Source of the DNA: Oscillospiraceae bacterium UBA6370
Lineage (GTDB): Bacteria > Bacillota > Clostridia > Oscillospirales > Oscillospiraceae
NCBI GenBank assembly: GCA_002437735.1
Contig: DJRC01000093.1
Location: 1 to 13,964 of the forward strand
Length of the DNA: 13,964 nt
Direction of reading: 5' to 3'
In this document: positions 1-6,469 of the stretch, one piece after another
How the letters are laid out: each line of letters starts with the position of its first letter
Numbering within the stretch: the first letter of the stretch is position 1
Translations under genes and position numbers: made by a program
Notes under the pieces: generated by a model
What the model was told of the DNA's origin: nothing
The model's database searches: none
Seen by the model: only the letters and a program-made list of their open reading frames with translations

Positions 1-228
1 GTCGATCTCCTCCGGGGTCAGGCCCGCCTTCAGGCGGCCGCCGATGATGGCGATGGTCGCGGGGACCGCGCCCGCCTCGCGGATGATGCTCTCGACCTTG
101 AGGGCGGTCTCCACGTTCTGGGGATAGGGCATACCGTGGGAGATGATGGTGGACTCAAGCGCGACGACGGGCTTGCCGGCGTCCAGCGCTTCCTTTACCT
201 CGGGGGCAATGTCAAGATAACGGTTCAT
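1..228 (-). CDS. psuG: Pseudouridine-5'-phosphate glycosidase, N-terminal part (cut by window start)
   Basis: The enzyme reversibly splits pseudouridine 5'-phosphate into uracil and ribose 5-phosphate in the cytoplasm, the second step of pseudouridine breakdown. Only the first 76 codons are present; the gene runs off the left edge with no stop. The translation begins MNRYLDIAPEVKEALDAGKP and continues VVALESTIISHGMPYPQN, the typical PsuG start. Glu25 in the LEST motif corresponds to a conserved active-site glutamate of the family, and the segment ATIAIIGGRLKAGLTPEEI is also characteristic. The ATG at 228 follows an AAAGGAG site with suitable spacing. It starts 23 bases after the psuK stop, so the two are almost certainly co-transcribed. 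The family call is firm; whether the missing C-terminal part is intact cannot be seen. Confidence 0.93.
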   Translation of the reverse strand, partial: MNRYLDIAPEVKEALDAGKPVVALESTIISHGMPYPQNVETALKVESIIREAGAVPATIAIIGGRLKAGLTPEEID

Positions 229-251
229 GAGAAATGACTCCTTTTCTGAAA

Positions 252-1169
252 TTACTGTATTCTTTCAGCCACGGCCGCAGGGCTCATGGCAGGGTTGATG
301 GTGTCGGCGCTCTCCATCGCGATGGCGGAGGCGGCAAGGCCGCGCTTCGCGGCGGTCTCAAGATCCGCGCCGTCGAGGAACGCGCGGGCGACGGCGGCCA
401 TGAAGGCGTCGCCGCAGCCGGTGGTGTTGACCATGCGCGCGGGGAGGTTATGCAGATGCACCTTTCGCTCATGGTCGGCGGCGAGCACGCCGTCCGCGCC
501 GAGCGAGAGAAAGACGCGCTGCAATCCGGTGGCGAGCAGCGTATCCGCCGCACGGCGCAGGCTCGCCTCGTCCGTGACCGTCACGCCGGAGAGCAGCTCG
601 GCCTCCATACGGTTGGGCTTGAGCGTGTGGAGCCGCCCGAGGACCAGCTCGAGCTTTCCGGCCTTCGCCGCCGAGACGGGATCGGCAAAGAGCGGCGCGG
701 TGCAGTGCTCGCCGAGATAGCGGATGCTCTCCGCGCTGAGGTTCGTATCGAACACGACGAGTGCCGCGGCGTTGAGCGTATTTAGCTTCGTCTCCAGAAA
801 GGAGGGCGTCAAGTGCTCGTAGATGGCCATATCGTTCATGGCAAGCGCCATATCGCCGTTGCTGTCGGCGAGGAACAGGTAGGTCGAGGTCGCGCCGTCG
901 GGAACATACAGGCTGCCCGTCAGGTCGATGCCGAGTTCGGCGCAAGACGCCTCGACGCGCTTCGCGCCGTCGTCCGCGCCGAGCGCGGTGATGAGCTTGA
1001 CCTTCGCGCCGAGCAGGGCGAGGTTATGGGCGATGTTGCGGCCCACGCCGCCGAGGCTCGAGCGGATGCGTCCGGGGTTCGAGTCTCCGGCAACGAGCGG
1101 GGCGTCGCTCCGCCCGCCGATGTCGATGTTCACGCCGCCGACGACGGCAATATAGGGTGATGCGGTCAC
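252..1169 (-). CDS. psuK: Pseudouridine kinase, PfkB/ribokinase family
   Basis: This 305-residue protein is a PfkB-family sugar kinase. The N-terminal strand IAVVGGVNIDIGG (about 7-19), the GGVGRNIAHNLALLG segment (40-54) and the C-terminal signature NTTGCGDAF (248-256), with Asp254 as the presumed catalytic base, are all visible. Adjacency to psuG points to pseudouridine 5'-phosphorylation, giving the PsuG substrate. The length is close to that of E. coli PsuK. The open frame extends upstream to an ATG at 1241, but that would overlap the preceding gene by about 70 bases. I chose the GTG at 1169 because a perfect AAAGGAGG lies seven bases before it and the N-terminus then matches the family. 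It begins two bases after the flavoprotein stop. Nucleoside specificity is inferred from context; the kinase family itself is certain. Confidence 0.92.
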   Translation of the reverse strand: MTASPYIAVVGGVNIDIGGRSDAPLVAGDSNPGRIRSSLGGVGRNIAHNLALLGAKVKLITALGADDGAKRVEASCAELGIDLTGSLYVPDGATSTYLFLADSNGDMALAMNDMAIYEHLTPSFLETKLNTLNAAALVVFDTNLSAESIRYLGEHCTAPLFADPVSAAKAGKLELVLGRLHTLKPNRMEAELLSGVTVTDEASLRRAADTLLATGLQRVFLSLGADGVLAADHERKVHLHNLPARMVNTTGCGDAFMAAVARAFLDGADLETAAKRGLAASAIAMESADTINPAMSPAAVAERIQ

Positions 1170-1171
1170 AG

Positions 1172-2245
1172 TCAGTCCTCCTTTGAGCGGCGCACGCGGA
1201 TGCTCTCGATGCCGCTTCGCATGATGAGCGAGCGCACCCACGGCGTATACATGAACCAGCGCTTCCAGATCTTCAGAAAGAGCTTGCAGCGCAGGGAAAA
1301 GGTCTTTTTCCGATAACTTCTTGTAATTTCCGACGTGTTTTCTACGTTCCGGAATGCGTCAGTCAGTGCGCTGCCGCTGCGGATGGCGCTCGAAATGCCC
1401 TCAAACGAGCTGGCGCTGATGAAGCCCGCAGCCTCGCCGATGAGATACACGCCGTCCGCGCCGGTGACAAAATCGCGCCAGTGCCGCGGCCGGTCGGCCA
1501 GGCAGGCTTCGGTCTTCACAGGCTCGCCGAAGTCGTGGCCGAGGAAGTCCGCGAGCCGCGCCTTCTGCCGCTCGAACGCCTCGCGGCAGCTCGCCTTTTC
1601 AAAGCAGCCGCCGTAGATCACGAAGCCGTCCTTGTGCATCAGCCACGAGCAGCTTTCGCTCGTCTCGGGATCAAAGATGCAGGAATAAAAGGGGAAAGCC
1701 TTGTCCGTCGCGCAGAACCACTGTTGCAGCGACATATAGCGGTAGATGGGCCGGTCGAAAAAGGTCTCGCGCACGATGGACCGCGCGCCGTCCGCGCCGA
1801 TGAGACGGCGGCAGGTGAACGTCCGCGTGCCCTCCGCCGTCCGCACGGTGAGGGCGAAGCCCCCGTCCGTTCTCGATACGGCCGTGCAGCGTCCCCGCAC
1901 GATCTCGACCGTCGGCGGCACGAGCGAAACGAGCCAGCGGTCGAAGGCGTAGCGGTCCATATTGAGATAATAGCGCTGGTAGTAGCGCACGCGGCGCGTG
2001 CGCAGGTCCATCGTCTCCACCGCGAAGATCTGCGGGTCGGCCAGCACGCTTTTGGGCAGCACGAGGTCGAAGTGCGCGAGCGTCTTCTGCGCGTCGGGCG
2101 CGAGCAGACCGCCGCAGGGCTTCTTGTGTCCCTCGTCCTGCGCGTCAATCAGCAGAATTTTCAGTCTGGGACTCTGCTGCGCGAGGCGGCGGGCAAAGGT
2201 CGCGCCCGCGGGGCCCGCGCCGATGATGGCGGCATCGTATTGCAT
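1172..2245 (-). CDS. FAD-dependent oxidoreductase, geranylgeranyl-reductase-like family
   Basis: A 357-residue flavoprotein. An N-terminal Rossmann motif (GAGPAG, 9-14, ending in LLIDAQ at about 31-36) binds the ADP part of FAD. A KPCGG segment (42-46) is typical of the geranylgeranyl reductase / FixC-like superfamily. GADGARS (150-156) is the DG motif, and LIGEAAGFISASSFEGI (268-284) is the second FAD-binding region. No iron-sulphur or clear membrane segment is present, although the C-terminus is basic and aromatic (FLKIWKRWFMYTPWV), which could contact a membrane. The ATG at 2245 follows GGGAGG on the minus strand with good spacing. It is the first gene of a unit with psuK (two-base gap) and psuG. 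The substrate is unknown: family members reduce polyprenyl groups or hydroxylate or cyclise lipids and aromatics, so I give no specific name. Confidence 0.85.
   Translation of the reverse strand: MQYDAAIIGAGPAGATFARRLAQQSPRLKILLIDAQDEGHKKPCGGLLAPDAQKTLAHFDLVLPKSVLADPQIFAVETMDLRTRRVRYYQRYYLNMDRYAFDRWLVSLVPPTVEIVRGRCTAVSRTDGGFALTVRTAEGTRTFTCRRLIGADGARSIVRETFFDRPIYRYMSLQQWFCATDKAFPFYSCIFDPETSESCSWLMHKDGFVIYGGCFEKASCREAFERQKARLADFLGHDFGEPVKTEACLADRPRHWRDFVTGADGVYLIGEAAGFISASSFEGISSAIRSGSALTDAFRNVENTSEITRSYRKKTFSLRCKLFLKIWKRWFMYTPWVRSLIMRSGIESIRVRRSKED
1177..1184 (-). promoter_or_regulatory. Ribosome binding site that sets the GTG start of psuK
   Basis: The minus strand reads AAAGGAGG, then seven bases, then GTG at 1169. 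The site lies inside the last codons of the upstream flavoprotein gene. It supports a GTG start for psuK rather than the upstream in-frame ATG at 1241. Confidence 0.85.
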
Positions 2246-2277
2246 GGAGCGTCCTCCCTTGTGCTTTTCTGTCCTTC

Positions 2278-2306
2278 AGCATAGCACAGTGGGGTGCTTT
2301 CTTCAA
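2278..2306 (-). promoter_or_regulatory. Candidate proximal promoter P2 of the flavoprotein-psuK-psuG operon
   Basis: On the minus strand TTGAAG (2301-2306) is followed by exactly 17 bases and then TATGCT (2278-2283), a good sigma-A-type pair. It lies about 33 bases upstream of the flavoprotein start and just downstream of the 17-bp palindrome. The match is by eye. Confidence 0.55.
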
Positions 2307-2312
2307 CTCCTG

Positions 2313-2329
2313 ATTGGGCGTCGCCCAAT
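2313..2329. promoter_or_regulatory. Perfect 17-bp palindrome, likely operator
   Basis: ATTGGGCG and CGCCCAAT form 8-bp arms around a single central base (2321). No T-run follows on either strand, so it does not look like an intrinsic terminator. It sits between candidate promoters P1 and P2: about five bases downstream of the predicted P1 start point and six bases upstream of the P2 -35 hexamer. This is a natural place for a dimeric regulator. Which regulator binds is unknown. Confidence 0.6.
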
Positions 2330-2340
2330 TAAGAAAGGTC

Positions 2341-2369
2341 AAAATACCACCTTTTCTTCGGAATGTCAA
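2341..2369 (-). promoter_or_regulatory. Candidate distal promoter P1 of the flavoprotein-psuK-psuG operon
   Basis: The minus strand has a consensus -35 TTGACA (2364-2369), a 17-base spacer and -10 TATTTT (2341-2346). The predicted start is near 2334, giving a leader of roughly 90 bases that contains the 17-bp palindrome. Confidence 0.65.
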
Positions 2370-2398
2370 GCCCATTTCCCCGCGATTTTGTAAAAATC

Positions 2399-2420
2399 CG
2401 GGAACAAAATTTTCTTCCCG
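2399..2420. repeat. 22-bp near-perfect palindrome upstream of the lipoprotein gene
   Basis: CGGGAA and TTCCCG arms flank an AAAATTTT core; the only break in symmetry is one C/C pair (2405 and 2414). It lies 42 bases before the lipoprotein start and about 30 bases upstream of the P1 -35 box for the divergent operon. No T-run follows it, so a protein-binding site is more likely than a terminator. Confidence 0.45.
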
Positions 2421-2461
2421 TCCGTCTAAGGAAGCAGAAACCATTCGAGGAGGTCATTTCC

Positions 2462-3343
2462 ATGAAACGAAGCCTTTCCCTTTTGCTTTCCCTTGCCCTG
2501 CTCTGCGCCCTGCTCGCGGGCTGCGCGGGGACAGCCTGCCTGCCCGCGTCGGACGATGAGGACAGCGTGGTCGATGAAAGCGCCGTGTCGCGCTGCCGCG
2601 TGGCATCCGTTAGTGATGACAACGTGCTGCTGCTCGCAGACGTAGAGAGCGAGCGGGGCGGTATCTACACGCTTGACGCAGGCGGGCTTTCGCTCGAGCA
2701 CGATCAGGCGGAGCTTGGCGAGCTGCTCGACGACGGTCAGCTTGCGGTCGGCGCGCTGGTCGAGGTCGCCTTCGGCGGCGATATTTTGGAGAGCTATCCC
2801 GCATTGTTCGGCGGGGTGGAGCGCATCACCGTCCTGCCGGACGAATTTGACGACCGCTGCGCGCTCTATCTGCGCGTGCTGGGTGACCTGTGGGGCAAGG
2901 ACGAGGGGCTGAACGGCGACGTAAAATATATCAGCGTCGATCTTGCCGCGACCTCGCTCACGCCCGCCGAGCGCAGCGCGGTGGCGTGGACCTTCGCGCA
3001 GTCTCACAGCGCGGAGCCGATGGAGCTGAATTACGAGCAGCTCTGTGAGGAGGGCTACATCAGCGGCCTCACGGGCGAGGACATCTTCCCCGCGTGGGAG
3101 AACGGCGTTCTCTTCACCATCACCGAGACCGACGATCCGGTCACATTCAATCTGCCCAGCCTCTCGGAGGGCGGGGAACTCCCGTCCATGACGCAGTACA
3201 ACATCAAAAACACCGTCAGCTTTGACGCGAGCAAGTGGCGCACGGCGCTGGGCGCCTACGGCTTCTCGGAGTGTGTCGCCGTGCAGGACAATAACGGCGT
3301 GTGGGGCGATTACCGCATCAACGGCGCCGAGTGGATCAGCTGA
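2462..3343 (+). CDS. Secreted lipoprotein of unknown function
   Basis: A 293-residue protein with a basic start (MKR), a hydrophobic stretch and the lipobox LLAGC, so Cys21 should be lipidated and the protein anchored outside the cytoplasmic membrane. An Asp/Glu/Ser-rich linker (28-42) follows. Residues about 45-125 end in VGALVEVAFGGDILESYPALF and resemble the small beta-barrel domain found in YobA/DUF3221-type lipoproteins; this is a resemblance seen by eye. The remaining 165 residues look globular and acidic, and I recognise no motif. The frame is open further upstream, but the ATG at 2462 has GAGGAGG eight bases before it and gives a proper signal peptide. It is transcribed alone: a terminator follows, and a separate promoter precedes the next gene. 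I saw no convincing sigma-A promoter directly upstream. Confidence 0.8.
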   Translation: MKRSLSLLLSLALLCALLAGCAGTACLPASDDEDSVVDESAVSRCRVASVSDDNVLLLADVESERGGIYTLDAGGLSLEHDQAELGELLDDGQLAVGALVEVAFGGDILESYPALFGGVERITVLPDEFDDRCALYLRVLGDLWGKDEGLNGDVKYISVDLAATSLTPAERSAVAWTFAQSHSAEPMELNYEQLCEEGYISGLTGEDIFPAWENGVLFTITETDDPVTFNLPSLSEGGELPSMTQYNIKNTVSFDASKWRTALGAYGFSECVAVQDNNGVWGDYRINGAEWIS

Positions 3344-3362
3344 GCGAAGATTGCACCGCAAA

Positions 3363-3397
3363 GCAGTGCCTGCCTTTTGGCAGGCGCTGCTCATTTT
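3363..3397 (+). terminator. Intrinsic terminator of the lipoprotein gene
   Basis: A 12-bp stem (GCAGTGCCTGCC pairing with GGCAGGCGCTGC, one G-U pair) closes a TTTT loop and is followed by TCATTTT. It lies 19 bases after the lipoprotein stop. Confidence 0.75.
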
Positions 3398-3428
3398 ACA
3401 CGGATTTTACAAAAGAGCGGTAACGGAT

Positions 3429-3456
3429 TTGACATTTCTCCCTTATGCTTTAGCTT
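3429..3456 (+). promoter_or_regulatory. Candidate promoter of the Na+/phosphate cotransporter gene
   Basis: A consensus -35 TTGACA (3429-3434) is followed after 16 bases by TAGCTT (3451-3456), a weak -10. It lies between the upstream terminator and the ATG at 3501. No Pho-box-like direct repeat was obvious. Confidence 0.45.
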
Positions 3457-3500
3457 GGTCAAGAATGGGTAAGATCAAGGAAACAAAAGAGGGATGGAAT

Positions 3501-5264
3501 ATGGATATTTTTGATTTTCTGACGATGCTCGGCGGCCTATCGCTGTTCTTGTTCGGCATGAGTCTGATGGGTTCGGCGCTGGAGCGCCGCGCAGGCAGCC
3601 GGCTGCGCTCGCTGCTCGATCAGATGACCGGCAAGCCGCTCGTCGGCTTCCTGACCGGTCTCGGCGTAACGGCGATCATTCAAAGCTCGTCGGCCACCAC
3701 CGTCATGGTCGTCGGCTTTGTCAACTCGGGGCTGATGACGCTGCGGCAGGCCATCAACGTCATCATGGGCGCGAACGTCGGCACGACCGTCACCGCGTGG
3801 CTTCTGAGCCTCGGCGGCATCGAGAGCTCAAGCGTCTGGCTGCGGCTGCTCAAGCCCAGCTCCTTCACGCCCGTCCTCGCGCTCATCGGCATCGTCTTCT
3901 ATATGTTCTGCAAGGATACGAAGAAAAAGGACACCGGCACCATCCTCCTCGGCTTTGCCACGCTCATGTTCGGCATGGAGACGATGAGCGGCGCGGTCTC
4001 CGGTCTCTCGCAGGTCCCCGCGTTCACGAATCTCTTCCTTGCCTTCAAGAATCCGATCCTCGGCGTGCTGGTCGGCGCGGTGCTCACCGGCATCATCCAG
4101 TCCAGCTCCGCCTCCGTCGGCATCCTGCAGGCGCTTGCCTCCACCGGCGCGGTCAGCTATGCCGCCGCCATTCCCATCATCATGGGGCAGAACATCGGCA
4201 CCACCGTCACCGCCATGCTCTCCTCCGTCGGCACGAATAAGAACGCCCGCCGCGCGGCGGTCGTCCATCTGCTGTTCAACGTCATCGGCGTCGCCGTGCT
4301 GCTGACCGTGTTCTGCGTCGTGCGCGCCGTCCTTGCTCCCGCGCTGCTCGATGAGAGCGCCACGCGCGCCGGTATCGCCGTGGCGCACTCGGTGTTCAAT
4401 CTTCTCTGCACCGCCATGCTGCTGCCCGCGGGCGACCTGCTCGAAAAGCTCGCCATCCGCCTCGTCCCCGACAGCAAGAGCGCGGAGACCGTCTCCGAGC
4501 TGGACGAGCGACTGCTCGCCGCGCCCTCGCTGGCGCTCAGCCGCAGCCGCGCCGTCGCCTGCGAAATGGCGCAGTGCGCTGTGCGTGCGCTGAACAACGC
4601 CCTGCGTTCTTTCACCGAATACACCGACGCGCTCGCCCGAAGCATCCGCGACGACGAGGAGCGCTGCGACCACTATGAGGACATTCTCGGCACCTATCTC
4701 GTTCAGCTCAGCGCCCGCAAAATGGGCGTGGACGAGAGCGAGGAGGCCACCGAGCTTTTGAAGTCCATCGGGGACTTTGAGCGCATTTCCGACCACGCCG
4801 TGAACATTCTCGAATCCGCCGAGGAGCTGCGCGGCAAGTCGCTCGCCTTCTCCGATGCCGCCGCGCGCGAATACGACGTGCTCGCCGCCGCCATCGGGGA
4901 GATCCTCGATCTTTCGCTGCGCTCGTTCGAGCGGCAGGACGTCGCTCTCGCCGAACTGGTCGAGCCGCTCGAGCAGGTCATCGACACGCTCAAGGAGCAG
5001 CTGCGCACGCGCCACATCCTGCGAATGCAGCAGGGGCATTGCAGCATCGAGGCCGGCTTCGTCTGGTCCGATCTGCTCACGAACCTTGAGCGCACCTCCG
5101 ACCACTGCTCCAACATCGCCGGCTGCGTCATCGACGCCGCGCAGCACAATCTCAACCTGCACGAAACGCTCCGCGCGGCGCACAGCGACACACACGCCTT
5201 CCGCAGCGAGTTTGAGCGCTACGCCGCCAAATACGCCCTGCCCGCTCCCGCAGGCGCACAGTAA
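3501..5264 (+). CDS. Na+/phosphate cotransporter with C-terminal PhoU-like domain
   Basis: A 587-residue membrane protein of the NptA/YjbB type (Na/Pi cotransporter family). The transport part contains two inverted repeats, each with the family signature: QSSSATT (61-67) with GANVGTT (90-96), and QSSSAS (200-205) with GQNIGTT (229-235). Hydrophobic helices run to about residue 312. From about 350 to 575 there are helical segments of PhoU type, including the paired phrases IGDFERISDHAVNI and LTNLERTSDHCSNIAG. It should import phosphate with sodium, the PhoU part possibly controlling activity. The open frame extends upstream to 3222 in the lipoprotein gene, but the ATG at 3501 has GAGGG seven bases upstream and yields the standard N-terminus. 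It is monocistronic between two terminators. The substrate comes from the family; no Pho regulon gene is nearby. Confidence 0.93.
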   Translation: MDIFDFLTMLGGLSLFLFGMSLMGSALERRAGSRLRSLLDQMTGKPLVGFLTGLGVTAIIQSSSATTVMVVGFVNSGLMTLRQAINVIMGANVGTTVTAWLLSLGGIESSSVWLRLLKPSSFTPVLALIGIVFYMFCKDTKKKDTGTILLGFATLMFGMETMSGAVSGLSQVPAFTNLFLAFKNPILGVLVGAVLTGIIQSSSASVGILQALASTGAVSYAAAIPIIMGQNIGTTVTAMLSSVGTNKNARRAAVVHLLFNVIGVAVLLTVFCVVRAVLAPALLDESATRAGIAVAHSVFNLLCTAMLLPAGDLLEKLAIRLVPDSKSAETVSELDERLLAAPSLALSRSRAVACEMAQCAVRALNNALRSFTEYTDALARSIRDDEERCDHYEDILGTYLVQLSARKMGVDESEEATELLKSIGDFERISDHAVNILESAEELRGKSLAFSDAAAREYDVLAAAIGEILDLSLRSFERQDVALAELVEPLEQVIDTLKEQLRTRHILRMQQGHCSIEAGFVWSDLLTNLERTSDHCSNIAGCVIDAAQHNLNLHETLRAAHSDTHAFRSEFERYAAKYALPAPAGAQ

Positions 5265-5269
5265 GCTGT

Positions 5270-5308
5270 AAGGAGGGCCGACCCCGACGGGGTCGGCCCT
5301 CCTTTTTT
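5270..5308 (+). terminator. Strong intrinsic terminator of the cotransporter gene
   Basis: A 14-bp GC-rich stem (GGAGGGCCGACCCC pairing with GGGGTCGGCCCTCC), flanked by AA/TT, has a three-base loop and is followed by six T. It separates the cotransporter from the convergent TetR gene, whose stop at 5313 is five bases away. On the minus strand only two T follow the stem, so it should act mainly on plus-strand transcripts. Confidence 0.92.
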
Positions 5309-5312
5309 CGTA

Positions 5313-5867
5313 TCAGCGGCAGCTGCGCTCGAGCGCCTGCCGGATGTTGCCCTCCAGCAGCCGGCCCAGCCGGTCGATGTGGTCGTTCACGTTGGACTTC
5401 ATGCCGCCGCGCAGCCAGTCGGCGGTCATGCCGGAGAGCGCCGCGGCGTAAAACCGCGCGAGCGCCTGAATGTCCTCCTCGGCGGCGCTCAAGCCCTCGG
5501 CCTGTCCGCGCACATAGGAGAGCATGGCGGCGTAGGTGACCTTATGATAGTAATGCTCCAGAATGCTCCGGTTGCTGGAGTTGAACAGATGGTACACCGC
5601 CCGCTTGTTCCCGGACGCGAAGGCGGTCGCCTCGCGGAACGCCTCCTCCCATGAGGCGTAGCCGCGCAGCTTTTCCATGAAAAGTTCCGTCTCCGTCTGG
5701 AAGATCTCCTCCACCAGCGCGTAAATGTCCGCGTAGTAGTAATAGAACGTGTTGCGGTTCACCGTGCTGCGTTCGGCAATGTCCTTCACGGAGATCTTGT
5801 CGAGCGGGCGCTCGTTGAGCAGCTCAATGAACGCCTGCCGGATCGCCTGCTTGGTGCGTACCGCCAT
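5313..5867 (-). CDS. TetR/AcrR-family transcriptional regulator
   Basis: A 184-residue regulator of normal length for the family. The N-terminal DNA-binding domain is clear: AIRQAFIELLNERPLDKISV (8-27), then the helix-turn-helix KDIAERSTVNRNTFYYYYADIYALVEEI (28-55). The C-terminal two thirds is a helical ligand/dimer domain of the type seen in short clostridial TetR proteins (DhaS-like); the ligand cannot be guessed. The ATG at 5867 follows the HxlR-family stop with one base between (TGA-C-ATG), and its GGAAGGATGGAG site lies inside the end of that gene, so translation is probably coupled. A small GTGCGC/GCGCAC hairpin (5885-5899) lies just upstream of the site. No efflux pump or enzyme is in the same unit; the only divergent neighbour is the radical SAM gene. 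Confidence 0.9.
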   Translation of the reverse strand: MAVRTKQAIRQAFIELLNERPLDKISVKDIAERSTVNRNTFYYYYADIYALVEEIFQTETELFMEKLRGYASWEEAFREATAFASGNKRAVYHLFNSSNRSILEHYYHKVTYAAMLSYVRGQAEGLSAAEEDIQALARFYAAALSGMTADWLRGGMKSNVNDHIDRLGRLLEGNIRQALERSCR

Positions 5868-5868
5868 G

Positions 5869-6201
5869 TCACTCCATCCTTCCCGTGCGCCTCGCGCACC
5901 ATGTCTCCACCGCGCGCAGCAGCGGGACCAGCTCCTCGCCCGCCGCGGTCAGCGAATATTCCACGCGCGGCGGAATCTCCGCGAAAACGATACGCTCCAC
6001 CGCGCCGAGCTGCTCCAGCGTCCGCAGCTCCGCCACCAGCGTTTTCTGCGACATCCGCCCCATCTGTGAGCGGAGCACGCCGAAGCGCTTCGCGCCGTCC
6101 GACAAAGCGAACAGCAGCGAAACGGTCGCCGCGCCACGATGGCCCAGCAGCGCGTCAAGACGCTCGTCCGCCGTTCTCGCCGGGACTGTATTCTGCTCCA
6201 A
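5869..6201 (-). CDS. HxlR-family winged-helix transcriptional regulator
   Basis: A 110-residue protein, the usual size for HxlR/MarR-like regulators. The winged helix is seen in KRFGVLRSQMGRMSQKTLVAELRTLEQLGAVER (38-70), then the wing FAEIPPRVEYSLTAAGEELVPLL (73-95). The usual GGKW segment is changed to GHRGAATVSL (20-29). The N-terminal redox cysteine known from HypR-type members is absent; the only cysteine is Cys102. The open frame reaches to 6381, but I chose the TTG at 6201: an 11-base GGGAGGGAGGG site lies six bases before it, and a TATAAT promoter lies between it and any upstream start. It is the first gene of a two-gene unit with the TetR-family regulator. Its own promoter is overlapped by repeats, which suggests autoregulation. 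Confidence 0.88.
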   Translation of the reverse strand: MEQNTVPARTADERLDALLGHRGAATVSLLFALSDGAKRFGVLRSQMGRMSQKTLVAELRTLEQLGAVERIVFAEIPPRVEYSLTAAGEELVPLLRAVETWCARRTGRME

Positions 6202-6207
6202 AGCGAT

Positions 6208-6218
6208 CCCTCCCTCCC
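6208..6218 (-). promoter_or_regulatory. Ribosome binding site that sets the TTG start of the HxlR-family gene
   Basis: The minus strand reads GGGAGGGAGGG, then six bases, then TTG at 6201. No ATG or GTG with a comparable site exists between the promoter at 6268 and the conserved part of the protein. Confidence 0.75.
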
Positions 6219-6232
6219 GTTGCTTCCCAAAA

Positions 6233-6285
6233 CGGAAGCAGCGGCATTTTTTTCGTTCTGCGGCATTATTATAGCTCTGCTTCCG
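6233..6285. repeat. Inverted and direct repeats over the regulator promoter (operator candidates)
   Basis: CGGAAGCAG (6233-6241) is inverted as CTGCTTCCG (6277-6285), a 9-bp match with 35 bases between the arms. One arm lies in the -35/-10 spacer of the HxlR promoter, the other about 20 bases past the predicted start. Between them GCGGCATT occurs twice in the same orientation (6241-6248 and 6260-6267), 19 bases apart, about two helical turns. This layout is what autorepression by one or both encoded regulators would need. Binding itself is inferred. Confidence 0.55.
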
Positions 6286-6297
6286 TATTTTCCGCAA
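6268..6297 (-). promoter_or_regulatory. Promoter of the HxlR-TetR regulator operon
   Basis: The minus strand has -35 TTGCGG (6292-6297), 18 bases and a perfect -10 TATAAT (6268-6273). The predicted start is near 6261, about 60 bases before the TTG start codon. Confidence 0.7.
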
Positions 6298-6336
6298 GAG
6301 CGCCGATTTGGGCAATTTTAGGCGAGTGCCCGATTT

Positions 6337-6366
6337 TTGGGTGAAATGCGCCCGTTTGTCTATTTT
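6337..6366 (+). promoter_or_regulatory. Possible promoter of the radical SAM gene
   Basis: TTGGGT (6337-6342), an 18-base spacer and TATTTT (6361-6366) form a weak sigma-A-like pair about 100 bases before the ATG at 6470. Just upstream the motif CCGATTTGGG (6303-6312) recurs in a looser form, CCGATTTTTGGG (6330-6341), and GGGCA/TGCCC can pair (6311-6331). This stretch may carry the control site of the gene, but the evidence is thin. Confidence 0.3.
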
Positions 6367-6469
6367 TGCCTCCTTTTGCAAATGCTACCATGAGGGAACA
6401 AATAACAAGGCCGCCGAACGCGGCAGCATATTGATCACAAACAGGACGCTGAAAGGAGCGCACGGAATC

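Noticed and set aside
2246..2461. A riboswitch in the divergent region
   Set aside because: The two symmetric elements are short and lack the conserved cores of riboswitch classes I know; operators explain them better.
3828..5195. Long minus-strand open frame (455 codons) opposite the Na+/phosphate cotransporter gene
   Set aside because: It is antisense to a clear membrane protein with family motifs; its translation is low-complexity and rich in Gly, Ala, Arg and Asp, as expected for the shadow of a GC-rich gene.
6346..6393. Tiny open frame (15 codons, MRPFVYFCLLLQMLP) upstream of the radical SAM gene, considered as a precursor or leader peptide
   Set aside because: No ribosome binding site at usable spacing and no separation of leader and core; it overlaps the candidate promoter -10.
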